A DNA stretch of 64,000 bases from Paenibacillus pasadenensis (GCF_023715725.1 NZ_JAMBOT010000015.1:37558-101557); one strand, 5' to 3'. Shown: positions 42,480 to 51,725, counted from the first letter of the stretch. Numbers and translations: made by a program. Notes: generated from the sequence alone by a model not told the origin.

Positions 42480-43895
42480 ATGGATGAACAATGGATCATA
42501 AGCGTCGGCATCGATCTCGGCACAAGCACGATGAAGCTCATTGTCAGCCGGTTAAAGCTGGCCCGCAAATCGAGCCCTTTCGGCTTGCCGAGATTTGAAA
42601 TTGCCGAGCGTCTGCTCGCCTATGAGAGCGAGGTAACATCAACGCCGCTTCTTAGCGAGACTGAAATTGATATGGCCGAGGTGTCGCTTTGGCTGCAAAA
42701 GGAATATCAGGCGGCGGGCATCCGGCTGTCCGACATTAAAACGGGCGCGGTAATCATTACCGGAGAAACGGCGAACAAGGGCAACGCCAAGCAATTGCTG
42801 CACTCGCTTGCCGACAGAGCCGGGGATTTTGTCGTCGCGACTGCGGGCGCTGATCTGGAGTCGCTGCTTGCGGGTAAAGGCTCCGGGGCGATGAAGCGAT
42901 CGCTGCAAATGCGCGGAGTCGTCTGCAATGTCGATGTCGGCGGGGGGACGGCGAACACCTCGTTTTTCCGCCGTGGGCATATGGTGGAGACGGTGACATT
43001 CCATGTCGGCGGAAGATTGGTCCGGCTTCGCCCGGAAGGCGAAGTGATTTATATATCCGCGGCGATCCGGCCGTGGCTGGATGCGAACGGGTTCAAGCTT
43101 GAGGCTGGCCAGACGGTAAGCTTCGGGTACCTGAAAGAGGTCGCAAGGCAAATGAGCCGCAGCATGCTTGATTGCTTGGCAGGGGATACGGATTCAACGG
43201 GCGTACTGCTGAGCGTGAATGGGAAAGTGCCGATCATGCCGCCGGTCGAAGAGCTGATGATTTCCGGCGGCGTAGGCGGCATGCTGATTACCGCCAACCC
43301 GCAGAGCTTGCCGGAAACGGCTGTGTACGGCGACTTCGGCCCGCTTTTGGCCGCTTGTTTGCGCGAAGAAGCGAGACATTATCCGTTTGCGCTTGCTGTT
43401 CCCGACCATACGTTCAGGGCGACGGTAATCGGAGCGGGCATGCAGAGCACGGAGATTAGCGGCGCTACGATCCATATGTCCCCGGGGCTGCTACCGATGA
43501 AAAACATTCCTGTCATCAAGCTGGACCATTTAGAGGTGAAAAAGGCGATCGAGCTCGGCTTGCAAGTATACGATGCCGATGTTTGTCCGCCTTTTGCGCT
43601 GTTTATTCCCCATTTGCAGACCGTCACTTACGAACTGATCCGGCAGCTTTCCGAATCGCTTGTTGCCCATTACCGGACGATGATTCCGGGCTGCCGGACG
43701 CTGATCGTGTTATGCGAGAACGATATGGGCAAGGCGCTCGGGCAAGCGCTGAAGCTGCGCTCGTCCGGAGAATTATCCATTGTGTGCGTAGACCAGATCA
43801 AAGTCGAGTTTGGCGATTATTTGGATTTGGGGGAACCGATCCGGGATACGATGATTCCGGTTATTGTGAAGACGCTGGCTTTCCACAGCGGTTAG
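42480..43895 (+). CDS. eutA: Ethanolamine ammonia-lyase reactivating factor EutA
   Basis: 471 residues; AGGGGAT before ATG. Actin/Hsp70-like ATPase fold: SVGIDLGTSTMKLIVSRL (phosphate 1), NVDVGGGTANTSFFRRG (phosphate 2), PVEELMISGGVGGMLI. It exchanges damaged adenosylcobalamin from EutBC. Presence with eutBC indicates a working B12-dependent enzyme, although no adenosyltransferase gene is seen here. Confidence 0.95.
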   Translation: MDEQWIISVGIDLGTSTMKLIVSRLKLARKSSPFGLPRFEIAERLLAYESEVTSTPLLSETEIDMAEVSLWLQKEYQAAGIRLSDIKTGAVIITGETANKGNAKQLLHSLADRAGDFVVATAGADLESLLAGKGSGAMKRSLQMRGVVCNVDVGGGTANTSFFRRGHMVETVTFHVGGRLVRLRPEGEVIYISAAIRPWLDANGFKLEAGQTVSFGYLKEVARQMSRSMLDCLAGDTDSTGVLLSVNGKVPIMPPVEELMISGGVGGMLITANPQSLPETAVYGDFGPLLAACLREEARHYPFALAVPDHTFRATVIGAGMQSTEISGATIHMSPGLLPMKNIPVIKLDHLEVKKAIELGLQVYDADVCPPFALFIPHLQTVTYELIRQLSESLVAHYRTMIPGCRTLIVLCENDMGKALGQALKLRSSGELSIVCVDQIKVEFGDYLDLGEPIRDTMIPVIVKTLAFHSG

Positions 43896-43906
43896 GAGGA
43901 GTACGG

Positions 43907-45277
43907 ATGAATCTATCGACGACGGTGCTCGGCAAAACGTATTCTTTTCGTCATTTAAAAGAAGTAATGGCGAAAGCCAACGAAGAGAAATCCGGGGACC
44001 AGCTCGCAGGCCTTGCGGCCGAAAATGCCAAAGAACGAATGGCGGCGAAATGGGTGCTGGCCCATTTGACCTTATCCGATATTCGCGAAAACCCCCTTCT
44101 GCCGCCCGAAGACGATGAAGTGTCCCGGGTGATTGAGGAAGATATAAATGAGAAAATCTATGCCGAAATCCGCAATTGGTCCGTTGCCGAGCTGCGCGAG
44201 TATTTGCTGGCTTCCACGACCGGAGCGGACGAGATTAGGCGCATCTCCAGAGGACTGACGAGCGAAATGGTCGCGGCTGTCGCCAAGGTGATGAGCAATC
44301 TGGATTTAATTCAAGCCGCCGCTAAAATCGAAGTCATTACCCACTGCAACACCTCCATCGGCCAGCGCGGCGTGTTATCGGGAAGGGCGCAGCCTAACCA
44401 CCCGGCCGACGATGTGACCGGCATTCAGGCGGCCCTGTACGAGGCATTGAGCTACGGGATCGGAGACGCCGTGATTGGCATCAATCCTGTAATTGATACA
44501 ACAGATAGCGTAAAAGCGATTATGAACATGACGAAGGAAGTCATGGACAAATGGAGCATTCCGACCCAAAATTGCGTTCTGGCGCATATTTCCACGCAAA
44601 TGCGGGCGATCAGGAACGGCGGTTATGCGGATCTCATCTTCCAGAGTCTTGCGGGCTCGCAAGCCGGGAATACGTCGTTCGGCATCGATCTTGCGCTGCT
44701 GAACGAGGCAGATGCGCTTGTTCGCAGCCAAGGCACATCCGCCGGGCCGAACTTCTGGTATTTCGAGACGGGGCAAGGCTCGGAGCTGTCCGGAGGCGCT
44801 CATCACGGCATCGATCAGGTGACGCTGGAAGCGCGCTGTTACGGATTGGCGAGAAGGTTCAAGCCGTTTCTCGTAAACACCGTTGTCGGTTTTATCGGTC
44901 CGGAATATTTGTATGACGGCAGACAAGTTACCCGCGCAGGTCTGGAAGACCACTTTATGGGCAAGCTGCACCTGCTGCCAATGGGCGTTGACGTCTGTTA
45001 TACGAACCATATGAAAGTGGATCAGAACGACATGGATAACTTGTCGGTGCTGCTGACGTCGGCAGGCGTTAATTTCCTGATTGGTGTTGCAATGGCGGAC
45101 GACTGCATGCTGAACTATCAATCGACAAGCTTCCACGATATCGCGACTTTAAGAGAAACGCTCGGGCGCAGGCCGGCGCCTGCATTTGAGCGATGGCTGG
45201 AGAATATGGGGATTATGGCAAACGGCAAGCTGACGGCAGACGCCGGAGACCCGACGATATTCCATTCATTTCGATAG
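43907..45277 (+). CDS. eutB: Ethanolamine ammonia-lyase large subunit EutB
   Basis: 456 residues from ATG 43907 (TAGGAGGAG eight bases upstream), normal length. TIM-barrel catalytic subunit that binds ethanolamine and, with EutC, adenosylcobalamin and produces acetaldehyde and ammonia. Recognised by ITHCNTSIGQRGVLSGRAQP, VIGINPVIDTTDSVKAIM, FWYFETGQGSELSGGAHHG and GVDVCYTNHMKVDQNDMD. The start at 43583 in the same frame lies inside eutA and is not used. Confidence 0.96.
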   Translation: MNLSTTVLGKTYSFRHLKEVMAKANEEKSGDQLAGLAAENAKERMAAKWVLAHLTLSDIRENPLLPPEDDEVSRVIEEDINEKIYAEIRNWSVAELREYLLASTTGADEIRRISRGLTSEMVAAVAKVMSNLDLIQAAAKIEVITHCNTSIGQRGVLSGRAQPNHPADDVTGIQAALYEALSYGIGDAVIGINPVIDTTDSVKAIMNMTKEVMDKWSIPTQNCVLAHISTQMRAIRNGGYADLIFQSLAGSQAGNTSFGIDLALLNEADALVRSQGTSAGPNFWYFETGQGSELSGGAHHGIDQVTLEARCYGLARRFKPFLVNTVVGFIGPEYLYDGRQVTRAGLEDHFMGKLHLLPMGVDVCYTNHMKVDQNDMDNLSVLLTSAGVNFLIGVAMADDCMLNYQSTSFHDIATLRETLGRRPAPAFERWLENMGIMANGKLTADAGDPTIFHSFR

Positions 45278-45291
45278 GAGGTGCAGGCGGC

Positions 45292-46203
45292 ATGGATTCG
45301 TTAGATTTGGAGGAAATGACCAACCGAATTATGCAGGAGCTCCAACAGCGGCTTGGCACGGCATCGCAGTCAAAGGGAACGACCCGAAGCGACATCAAGG
45401 ACGAATTCCAACCACAGGAACAGCTGCCGTCTGCCGTGGCGGAATCAAACGAATCGTTTACTCCGTTAAGGCATAACCGGAGAAACAATATTCCGCAGCC
45501 GCGTTCGGCGGAAATGCTGGAGGAGCTGCAAGCTGCGACGCCTGCCCGGATTGGCGTATGGAGAGCGGGGACGCGGCCGTTAACCCGGGAAATGCTGCTT
45601 TTCCGCTGCGATCACGCTGGAGCTGTGGACACAGTTTATGGTGAAGTTAGCGATAAGCTGATCGAGAAGTTCCAGCTTTTTCAAGTGGAGACGCTCTACG
45701 AGAATACGGAAAATTATTTGAAACGCCCCGATATGGGCAGGCTGCTGACAGAAGAGAGCATCAACCGGCTGCGTGCAGGATGCCAGAAGCGGGCGCAAGT
45801 GCAAATTGTCGTCTCGGACGGGTTGAGCGCCAACGCGATTGAGCATAATCTCTCTGACGTGTACCCCGCGTTGATGGACTCGCTTAACGCTTATGGGCTG
45901 AAGGCGGGCACGCCGATATTCATCAAGGGCGGACGTGTCGCGGTAATGGATCATATCGGAGAAATATTGGAGCCGGATGTCCTCGTTATGCTGATTGGGG
46001 AGCGGCCCGGGCTCGTGTCATCCTCATCGATGAGCGCTTATATGTGTTACCGGCCCAGAAAGGGAATGGTGGAATCGGCCCGCACTGTGCTGTCCAATAT
46101 TCATCAGGGAGGAACGCCGCCCGTCGAAGGAGGAGCGCATATCGGCACGATCGTCTCCAAGATGCTGGAGCAAAAAACAAGCGGAGTAAAGCTTGTCATA
46201 TAG
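45292..46203 (+). CDS. eutC: Ethanolamine ammonia-lyase small subunit EutC
   Basis: 303 residues from ATG 45292 (TAGGAGGTG upstream, inside the end of eutB region). The first 25 residues (LEEMTNRIMQELQQRLG) are an amphipathic targeting helix, then a low-complexity linker to about 75. The catalytic domain has ARIGVWRAGTRPLTREMLLF, IVVSDGLSANAIEHNL, the cobalamin-site GGRVAVMDHIGEIL, and ERPGLVSSSSMSAYMCYRP. Last eut gene; no clear terminator was found before the pyrophosphatase gene. Confidence 0.95.
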   Translation: MDSLDLEEMTNRIMQELQQRLGTASQSKGTTRSDIKDEFQPQEQLPSAVAESNESFTPLRHNRRNNIPQPRSAEMLEELQAATPARIGVWRAGTRPLTREMLLFRCDHAGAVDTVYGEVSDKLIEKFQLFQVETLYENTENYLKRPDMGRLLTEESINRLRAGCQKRAQVQIVVSDGLSANAIEHNLSDVYPALMDSLNAYGLKAGTPIFIKGGRVAVMDHIGEILEPDVLVMLIGERPGLVSSSSMSAYMCYRPRKGMVESARTVLSNIHQGGTPPVEGGAHIGTIVSKMLEQKTSGVKLVI

Positions 46204-46403
46204 CTGCAGGGCGAGGCATTTGGATATGCTCTAGTGCCACCCGCCGGACGAAAAACTGCTTGGTGCCCTTGATCAATCAGGCTGGAAAAGAATTAACCAT
46301 CGGAATTGTCGGTTTTTCGCTGTGAAGGTATGGTTTGCCGGGCGGATTTGAGGTATAATCGGGGACAGGTCTTATATGAATCTATTTGCGGAGGAGTACG
46401 ATG

Positions 46404-47333
46404 ATGGAAAAAGTACTAGTTTTCGGTCATAAAAATCCCGACACCGATACCATTTGTTCGGCAATTGCTTACGCGGAGCTGAAAAACCAAATCGGCCTGA
46501 ACGCTGAAGCCATTCGCCTTGGAGTAGTAAGCAGCGAGACTCAATATGCGCTGGATCAGTTCGGCGTAGCCGCTCCACGCCTTGTTGAAGCGGTAGCTGC
46601 GGAAGCTAAACAGGTTATTCTCGTCGACCACAACGAGCGCCAGCAAAGCGCGGGCGATATCGATCAAGTGACGGTAATTGAGGTTATCGACCACCACCGC
46701 ATCGCCAACTTTGAAACGAAGGCTCCGCTGTACTACCGTGCCGAGCCTGTCGGCTGCACCGCGACGATTCTGCTCAAGCTGTACAAAGAGCATGGCGTAG
46801 CTGTGAAGAAGGAAATTGCCGGCCTGATGCTGTCGGCGATCATTTCCGACTCCCTGCTGTTCAAATCCCCGACCTGCACCGAGCAGGACGTAGCCGCAGC
46901 TCGCGAGCTGGCTGAAATCGCCGGCGTTAACGCTGAGGAATACGGTCTGAGCATGCTCAAAGCAGGCGCGGATCTGAGCGACAAAACCGTTGCCCAGCTG
47001 ATCAGCCTTGACTCCAAAGAGTTCTCCATGGGCTCCGCTAAAGTCGAAATCGCTCAAGTCAACGCAGTTGACCTGAACGACGTATTCTCCCGCCAAGCGG
47101 AAGTGGAAGCGGCTCTGAACGACATCATCGCTTCCAAAGGTCTGGACCTGTTCGTATTCGTAACGACGGACATCCTGAACAATGACTCCGTTGCAATCGC
47201 TCTTGGCAAAGAGACGGCTGCGTTCGAGCAAGCCTTCAGCGTGAAGCTGGACGCCAACAAAGCGACGCTGAAAGGCATCGTTTCCCGCAAATCGCAAGTT
47301 GTTCCTGTTCTGACGGACGCTCTGTCCAAGTAA
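46404..47333 (+). CDS. ppaC: Manganese-dependent inorganic pyrophosphatase (DHH family)
   Basis: 309 residues from ATG 46404, the length of Bacillus PpaC; ATG 46401 directly before is equally spaced from GGAGGAG. Hydrolyses pyrophosphate in the cytoplasm. Metal-site motifs: VFGHKNPDTDTICSAIAYAE at the N-terminus, LVDHNERQQSAGD, VIEVIDHHRIANF (DHH), and C-terminal DHHA2 domain ending LKGIVSRKSQVVPVLTDAL. A TATAAT at 46354-46359 suggests its own promoter. The gene is housekeeping and not part of the eut system. Confidence 0.95.
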   Translation: MEKVLVFGHKNPDTDTICSAIAYAELKNQIGLNAEAIRLGVVSSETQYALDQFGVAAPRLVEAVAAEAKQVILVDHNERQQSAGDIDQVTVIEVIDHHRIANFETKAPLYYRAEPVGCTATILLKLYKEHGVAVKKEIAGLMLSAIISDSLLFKSPTCTEQDVAAARELAEIAGVNAEEYGLSMLKAGADLSDKTVAQLISLDSKEFSMGSAKVEIAQVNAVDLNDVFSRQAEVEAALNDIIASKGLDLFVFVTTDILNNDSVAIALGKETAAFEQAFSVKLDANKATLKGIVSRKSQVVPVLTDALSK

Positions 47334-47348
47334 TAGATTGAATCGATT

Positions 47349-47382
47349 AAGCGCCTGCCCTGCGAAGGGAGGCGCTTTTTGT
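47349..47382 (+). terminator. Intrinsic terminator of ppaC
   Basis: AAGCGCCT and AGGCGCTT, with CCC/GGG above the arms, followed by TTTTTG. Confidence 0.85.
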
Positions 47383-47398
47383 TTTGGCAAGAGTGCAA

Positions 47399-47797
47399 TT
47401 AATTAGTCACGATTCCATCCGCATATTCTCTTCTGGAGCGGGAAGCGTCGTCCAGCCAGCGCATAAGCCCATCGCGGGATATCAGAATTTTGTTCCCGAT
47501 TTTAATATAGGGAATCATCTCTCCGGTAAAGGATCCAGTGCGATTCAGTTTACTTTTTTCAGCAGCAATCATTTGCCTAAGCTCCTGCTCGGTCAAGCCA
47601 AGCAGCTCTCCGGCTTCCGCAATTGTAAGCAGAGGTTTATCGTGAACCGTTGAGGCGGCTGGAGATGGAAGAGGAGAGGCGATAGCGGACGCGACCGTAT
47701 CCGTTGAGGCTCCATCACGAAGAATTAAGCTGCTGGCAACTAACGATATTCCAATTACAGCACTCGCAAGCAAGGACGAATAAGATAGAATTTTCAT
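47399..47797 (-). CDS. Membrane-anchored protein with excisionase-like HTH_17 domain
   Basis: 132 residues. The N-terminus (MKILSYSSLLASAVIGISLVASSLIL) is a signal-anchor, followed by a Ser/Ala/Pro linker and an excisionase/MerR-type winged-helix domain at about 55-120 (LTIAEAGELLGLTEQELRQM, then IPYIKIGNKILISRDGLMRW). By the positive-inside rule (one Lys before, none close after) the HTH would lie outside the membrane, where it could not bind DNA. AAAGGAG is 12 bases before ATG, longer than normal. Another possible start is not obvious. Function unknown. Confidence 0.65.
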   Translation of the reverse strand: MKILSYSSLLASAVIGISLVASSLILRDGASTDTVASAIASPLPSPAASTVHDKPLLTIAEAGELLGLTEQELRQMIAAEKSKLNRTGSFTGEMIPYIKIGNKILISRDGLMRWLDDASRSRREYADGIVTN

Positions 47798-47986
47798 CGA
47801 TGTCAGAGACTCCTTTAATTTTCCATATATTTAAGAGTATAGCAAAAGAGGAGAGATCACGCAGCATGGACGCTACATTAATTGCTGACTAGAGTCGATA
47901 AAAATTTGATCTATGGATTGGCATGAAGTAGAGAATTCCGCACATTTAGGCGAAATTAATTTGATAGAAAGGAACGAGAATGAAAC

Positions 47987-48814
47987 ATGAAGGTTTGGAG
48001 ATTAAAATCCGATGCTAAATACTCCATTTCAATTAAAGAGTACGATACCAATTTAGAGTTTTGCACAGGAAAGTATATTGAAAATTGGATTAAAACAGAA
48101 ATTAGTGTGATAAAAAAAGGGAGTGGAAAGGATTACCCCAGATATTTGCTAAGTATTCCTGTTATGAGTAAAACGATGTATAGATGTCTTGAGGAATACA
48201 TGAGAGGTCAAATACAGCCGTTAGAAGTTTTTGTTGGAGACGATGAATTTATAATTATTAATGTTATGAATTTATCAGATGCCGTTAATTATGAAAAATC
48301 TGACACTATTAGATATGAGGATGGAAAAGTTGTTGCATTTAAAAAAATTGTTTTTGATGCAGAACGTATTAAGGGAAACATTTTTAAAGTTAAAGAGTCT
48401 GTGGGGACTCACGTCTTTGTCACCGATACTTTCCGTGACGCTGTACTTAAAGCAAAAATTAAAGGAGTTTATTTTGAACTCGAATGGGACTCTGAAGAAG
48501 ACTCGGAAGAAGCAGCCAGAATTGACGAAGAGAGAATACGTAATTATGAGCGACATATTGCCGAAATTGAACATCTTCCAGGGCCTCGTTTAAGCTGGTC
48601 GGAAGCGTACCGTATGGTAGAGCAAGGAAAGGCAATGGCAAGCGGGAAATGGAAGCTGCAAACCGATTCTAAAGGGGAAGTGCTAATCGGCAGTATCCTT
48701 CACGATGGCAGTTATTCGTGGAGCAACCCCATCTATATTCCGCCTGTCTTACTGTACATGGAATGGCATGAAGTGGAGAAATCCGCTAATCTGGACGATT
48801 TTATACCTGAATAG
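47987..48814 (+). CDS. Imm11-like immunity protein (DUF1629 family), orphan
   Basis: 275 residues, cytoplasmic. The central region (IFKVKESVGTHVFVTDTFRD, AVLKAKIKGVYFELEWD) resembles the Imm11 (DUF1629) signature of immunity proteins to polymorphic toxins; the C-terminal third (about 195-275) is a separate piece with LSWSEAYRMVEQGKAMAS. No toxin is adjacent. The DNA of the first 600 bases is distinctly AT-rich compared with its neighbours, a sign of transfer. Start ATG 47987 is about 15 bases after AAAGGAAC, a weak site. Confidence 0.6.
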   Translation: MKVWRLKSDAKYSISIKEYDTNLEFCTGKYIENWIKTEISVIKKGSGKDYPRYLLSIPVMSKTMYRCLEEYMRGQIQPLEVFVGDDEFIIINVMNLSDAVNYEKSDTIRYEDGKVVAFKKIVFDAERIKGNIFKVKESVGTHVFVTDTFRDAVLKAKIKGVYFELEWDSEEDSEEAARIDEERIRNYERHIAEIEHLPGPRLSWSEAYRMVEQGKAMASGKWKLQTDSKGEVLIGSILHDGSYSWSNPIYIPPVLLYMEWHEVEKSANLDDFIPE

Positions 48815-48897
48815 GTTCGTGCCGCCGCAATCCTCCTGCTGCTCTCATAATCTATTCTATTTAGATGGATTTCAGAGACTAACAGGAGCGATCAATC

Positions 48898-49425
48898 ATG
48901 ACTCAATATTCCGGGCAGGCCGAGATCAGCGGAATCGGCGGCGGCAGAAGCGCCCAATTAAGCGTTATTCTTGTGCTTTTCATTCTTCTTTGCGTTGTTA
49001 TCGGCATGTTCTTTCCCAGCCCCCTCGCATCTGAAGGAGGTAGTGCTATGGGAAAGGATCCCGTACCGTTCAACATCGTAAATCAAACCAGCTACGTTTT
49101 CTTCATGTACAAAATATCGGGGGATATTGGCGGGTATCCAACATCTTTTGACCTTCGTCCTAACGGCGGAAGCACCACAGTATACGTTATCAATCCTAGT
49201 GTAAGATCAAGAAAGGAGGTCACTTCGAGTTTTCTCGTCCATCCTGCCAGGGGGGGCGCGGACTATGATCGGGACGGACTGGTGAACGTAACAATGGCCG
49301 TTTTTGAATCTAGTATTGCGGGTTCTTACAGAAGATTTGATCGTGTGCAATTCGTGCGGGAGCCAATCTACGGCTCAATCATATATGACATCAGCGGGCT
49401 GACGCTGACGTTCCGTACTTCATAA
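48898..49425 (+). CDS. Hypothetical single-pass membrane protein, paralogue of 11698-12168
   Basis: 175 residues; ACAGGAGCG before ATG. One membrane segment at about 22-43 (LSVILVLFILLCVVIGMFFP), short linker, and an exported domain beginning with FNIVNQTSYVFFMYKI and TSFDLRPNGGSTTVYVI that matches the 11.7-kb protein. The exported part is about 120 residues and rich in beta-strand pattern. No family recognised. Its location next to an Imm11-like gene and the SMI1-type context of the 11.7-kb region may link both with toxin-immunity islands, but that is speculative. Confidence 0.7.
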   Translation: MTQYSGQAEISGIGGGRSAQLSVILVLFILLCVVIGMFFPSPLASEGGSAMGKDPVPFNIVNQTSYVFFMYKISGDIGGYPTSFDLRPNGGSTTVYVINPSVRSRKEVTSSFLVHPARGGADYDRDGLVNVTMAVFESSIAGSYRRFDRVQFVREPIYGSIIYDISGLTLTFRTS

Positions 49426-49443
49426 TTCCCCCTGTCCGTTGGA

Positions 49444-49486
49444 AAATAAAAAGCGGAAACGGCTCCAGCAGCCGTTTCCGCTTGTG
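49444..49486. terminator. Bidirectional intrinsic terminator
   Basis: AAGCGGAAACGGCT / AGCCGTTTCCGCTT, perfect 14-bp stem, loop CCAGC. A-run on the left (T-run for the minus strand) suits the AraC gene; the plus side has GTGTCTTT. Confidence 0.85.
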
Positions 49487-49490
49487 TCTT

Positions 49491-51725
49491 TCACCCCGCG
49501 CCATCGTATTTCTGCACGTACTCCGCCGGTTTGATGCCCTCGTAACGCGCAAAGGCGCGTTTGAACGAGTACACATTTTCGTAACCGACTGTCGAAGCAA
49601 TTTGCTCCATATCGCAGCCGCTTTCGCGCAGCAGCTCCTTGGCCCGTTCCATCCGGAGCCGGGACAAGTAATCGTAGAAGTTGACGCCAGCCACTTCCTT
49701 GAACGTCTTGGAAACGCTCGATACTGACATGCCAATCATGGCCGCCAATGTTTTAAGCGACACATCGGACTCCGTAAAGTTACGGTTGACGTAGTCGAGC
49801 AGCTTGCTGCCGATTTCCATGGCCGAAGGCGTGTTGGAATATTGAATCCGCTCGCAAATGACGGTGCTGACCTCGAACAGATAACTCCACATTTCCCCGG
49901 TATCGCCCGATTCGGCCCGGCTGCGGAACTGCTTGGCATACAGGCCGGAGTCGATGTTCATCTCGGATAATACGCGCAGCATCGTTTCCATCAGCAGCGT
50001 CACCAGCCGCTGGCCGCTCGCCGGAGGCAGGCTCCGCCGCTCGTTCTCTTCCTTAATCTCGCCGAGAATCCGCATCGACGTATCCAGGTTGCCGATTTTT
50101 AAGTTGTTGATCAGCTGCACTTCCCAGTCTGTCGGGTAATAATAGCGGTTATCCGCCAGCACAGGCTCCTCCTGCTGCCCCGGGACATGCTCCCGGCGAA
50201 ACAGAGCTCTCTGCATGCTCTCGCTTACCGCATAGTAAGATTTGCTAATGCCGATAAGCCCTTTTTCGACGGTGCCGTGGCGAATTTCGGGGCGCTTCCG
50301 GCAGTGGCGCTCGATCAGGTCAGCAAGCTCGGCGGCGATACGGAGCAGCAGGGTGCTGTCCTCCGGCGGCTGCGTGAACGAAACGATAATCGCTTTGTCC
50401 GCATCCGTTACCTCGAACAGCTGATAATGGAGTCCGTGCTGCTCGAACACACGCTCCGCAGCGATGATGACGCCAAGCTCAAGCTGCCATAGGCCGTCCA
50501 GCCCGGTCGCCTCGCCAATGTCGTCGAACCGCAGCAGCATCGTGCCGTAATACATCTCCTCGGTATAGCCAATGCCGGATTTGCGGAGCAGAAGCGACTG
50601 GCGTTCGTCCGTAAAATAACCCTTCAGCAGCCGCAGCAGCAGAGTGGAGCGCGCCGCGCTTTCAAATTCGGCCGCTGCCTGCTGCAGCGATTGGTTCTCG
50701 TTCAGCAGGCGCCGGAATTTTCGCTCAATCTGATTGTATTCGGAGCCAATCCGCACCGGCTCCGCGTCCGTATTGTCCCGGCCAATCTCGGACAGCTTGC
50801 CAAGCAAGGCGGCGAGCGGACGATAGCTGACCCGGGCGAGCCCGTATGCCAGAATGGCGCCAACCAGCATCGCCAGCAGCAAAGTAAACAGGGAGCCAAA
50901 CCAGCGTTTCAGCCCGACCAGACTGTCATCGTAATAAAGCAGCGTATACTTCCAGCTGCTCGCCTGAGAGGGAAGCTCAACCTTATAGGGCTTGCCGCTG
51001 CGGCTTCCTCCGGCGGCAAGTTCCGCCGTATGGCGGTATACAACGGCGTCATCGGCAGTTACGGTGAATTCCCCCGAATTAATGACGCCGAATTCCTTCA
51101 AGTATGTCGCCAAGTACGAGCTGTCGATAAACAGCAGCAGCGTCGCCCGCGGCTTGCCCGCTACCTCCAGGCTTTGCCGTACGGGGATAACTCTTTTTTC
51201 ATTGCCCCAAAGGCTGAGCGTCAACGGTTCGCCCACGTCGAAGTACGCGTAACTGCGGGCGCCGTCGAGCAAATTCTGCTGCGTATTCTTGCCAAAAACA
51301 GCCACCTCGGAAAAAAAATCCTGCTCGGAATACGAGCCCCACTGGGAAAGAACCAGCTTTTTTTCCGGATAGACAATTGCTCCGAAGGAGACGATTTTCA
51401 AAGAGCTGAACAGATTTTTCAAATCCTTGTTAAGCTTTATCATGCTCAGCGCGTCGAATTCACGGTCGAACACATCGCTTCTTTCCATCCGTTTGCGGAC
51501 CCAGCTCTCCTGGCTCAGCATACTGCCTGCGTTCTGCAGGTCAATCAGCTTTGTGTCCATAATATCCGAGGTGCGCCGCGCGTCCGCCATCTGGCTGTCA
51601 TAGAGCCTCAGCTGCTCCGCCTTTACGTTGCGGTATACGCCGATGGCACTAAACGCCAGGATGGGAATCATGACTATAAGCAAGTAGGACAGGAAGGTCT
51701 TTTGAAAAATGCTGCCGTTAAGCAT
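49491..51725 (-). CDS. Membrane-anchored AraC-family regulator of the minus-strand ABC operon
   Basis: 744 residues from ATG at 51725 (GAAGGGGG upstream), reading frame open further. Membrane segment at about 8-30, extracytoplasmic sensor region to about 270, second segment about 272-297 (FGSLFTLLLAMLVGAILAYG), cytoplasmic linker, and AraC double HTH at about 645-742 (VSLKTLAAMIGMSVSSVSKTF, MEQIASTVGYENVYSFKRAF). Same architecture as the 2325 regulator but last, not first, in its operon, 34 bases after the binding-protein stop. It probably activates this operon on sensing substrate outside. Confidence 0.9.
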   Translation of the reverse strand: MLNGSIFQKTFLSYLLIVMIPILAFSAIGVYRNVKAEQLRLYDSQMADARRTSDIMDTKLIDLQNAGSMLSQESWVRKRMERSDVFDREFDALSMIKLNKDLKNLFSSLKIVSFGAIVYPEKKLVLSQWGSYSEQDFFSEVAVFGKNTQQNLLDGARSYAYFDVGEPLTLSLWGNEKRVIPVRQSLEVAGKPRATLLLFIDSSYLATYLKEFGVINSGEFTVTADDAVVYRHTAELAAGGSRSGKPYKVELPSQASSWKYTLLYYDDSLVGLKRWFGSLFTLLLAMLVGAILAYGLARVSYRPLAALLGKLSEIGRDNTDAEPVRIGSEYNQIERKFRRLLNENQSLQQAAAEFESAARSTLLLRLLKGYFTDERQSLLLRKSGIGYTEEMYYGTMLLRFDDIGEATGLDGLWQLELGVIIAAERVFEQHGLHYQLFEVTDADKAIIVSFTQPPEDSTLLLRIAAELADLIERHCRKRPEIRHGTVEKGLIGISKSYYAVSESMQRALFRREHVPGQQEEPVLADNRYYYPTDWEVQLINNLKIGNLDTSMRILGEIKEENERRSLPPASGQRLVTLLMETMLRVLSEMNIDSGLYAKQFRSRAESGDTGEMWSYLFEVSTVICERIQYSNTPSAMEIGSKLLDYVNRNFTESDVSLKTLAAMIGMSVSSVSKTFKEVAGVNFYDYLSRLRMERAKELLRESGCDMEQIASTVGYENVYSFKRAFARYEGIKPAEYVQKYDGAG

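Noticed and set aside
43583..43906. 108-codon N-terminal extension of eutB
   Set aside because: Overlaps eutA in another frame; the ATG at 43907 has TAGGAGGAG and gives the standard EutB length.
46204..46400. Terminator after eutC
   Set aside because: Only a weak AACC/GGTT stem before TTTTT at about 46297-46318; not strong enough to list.
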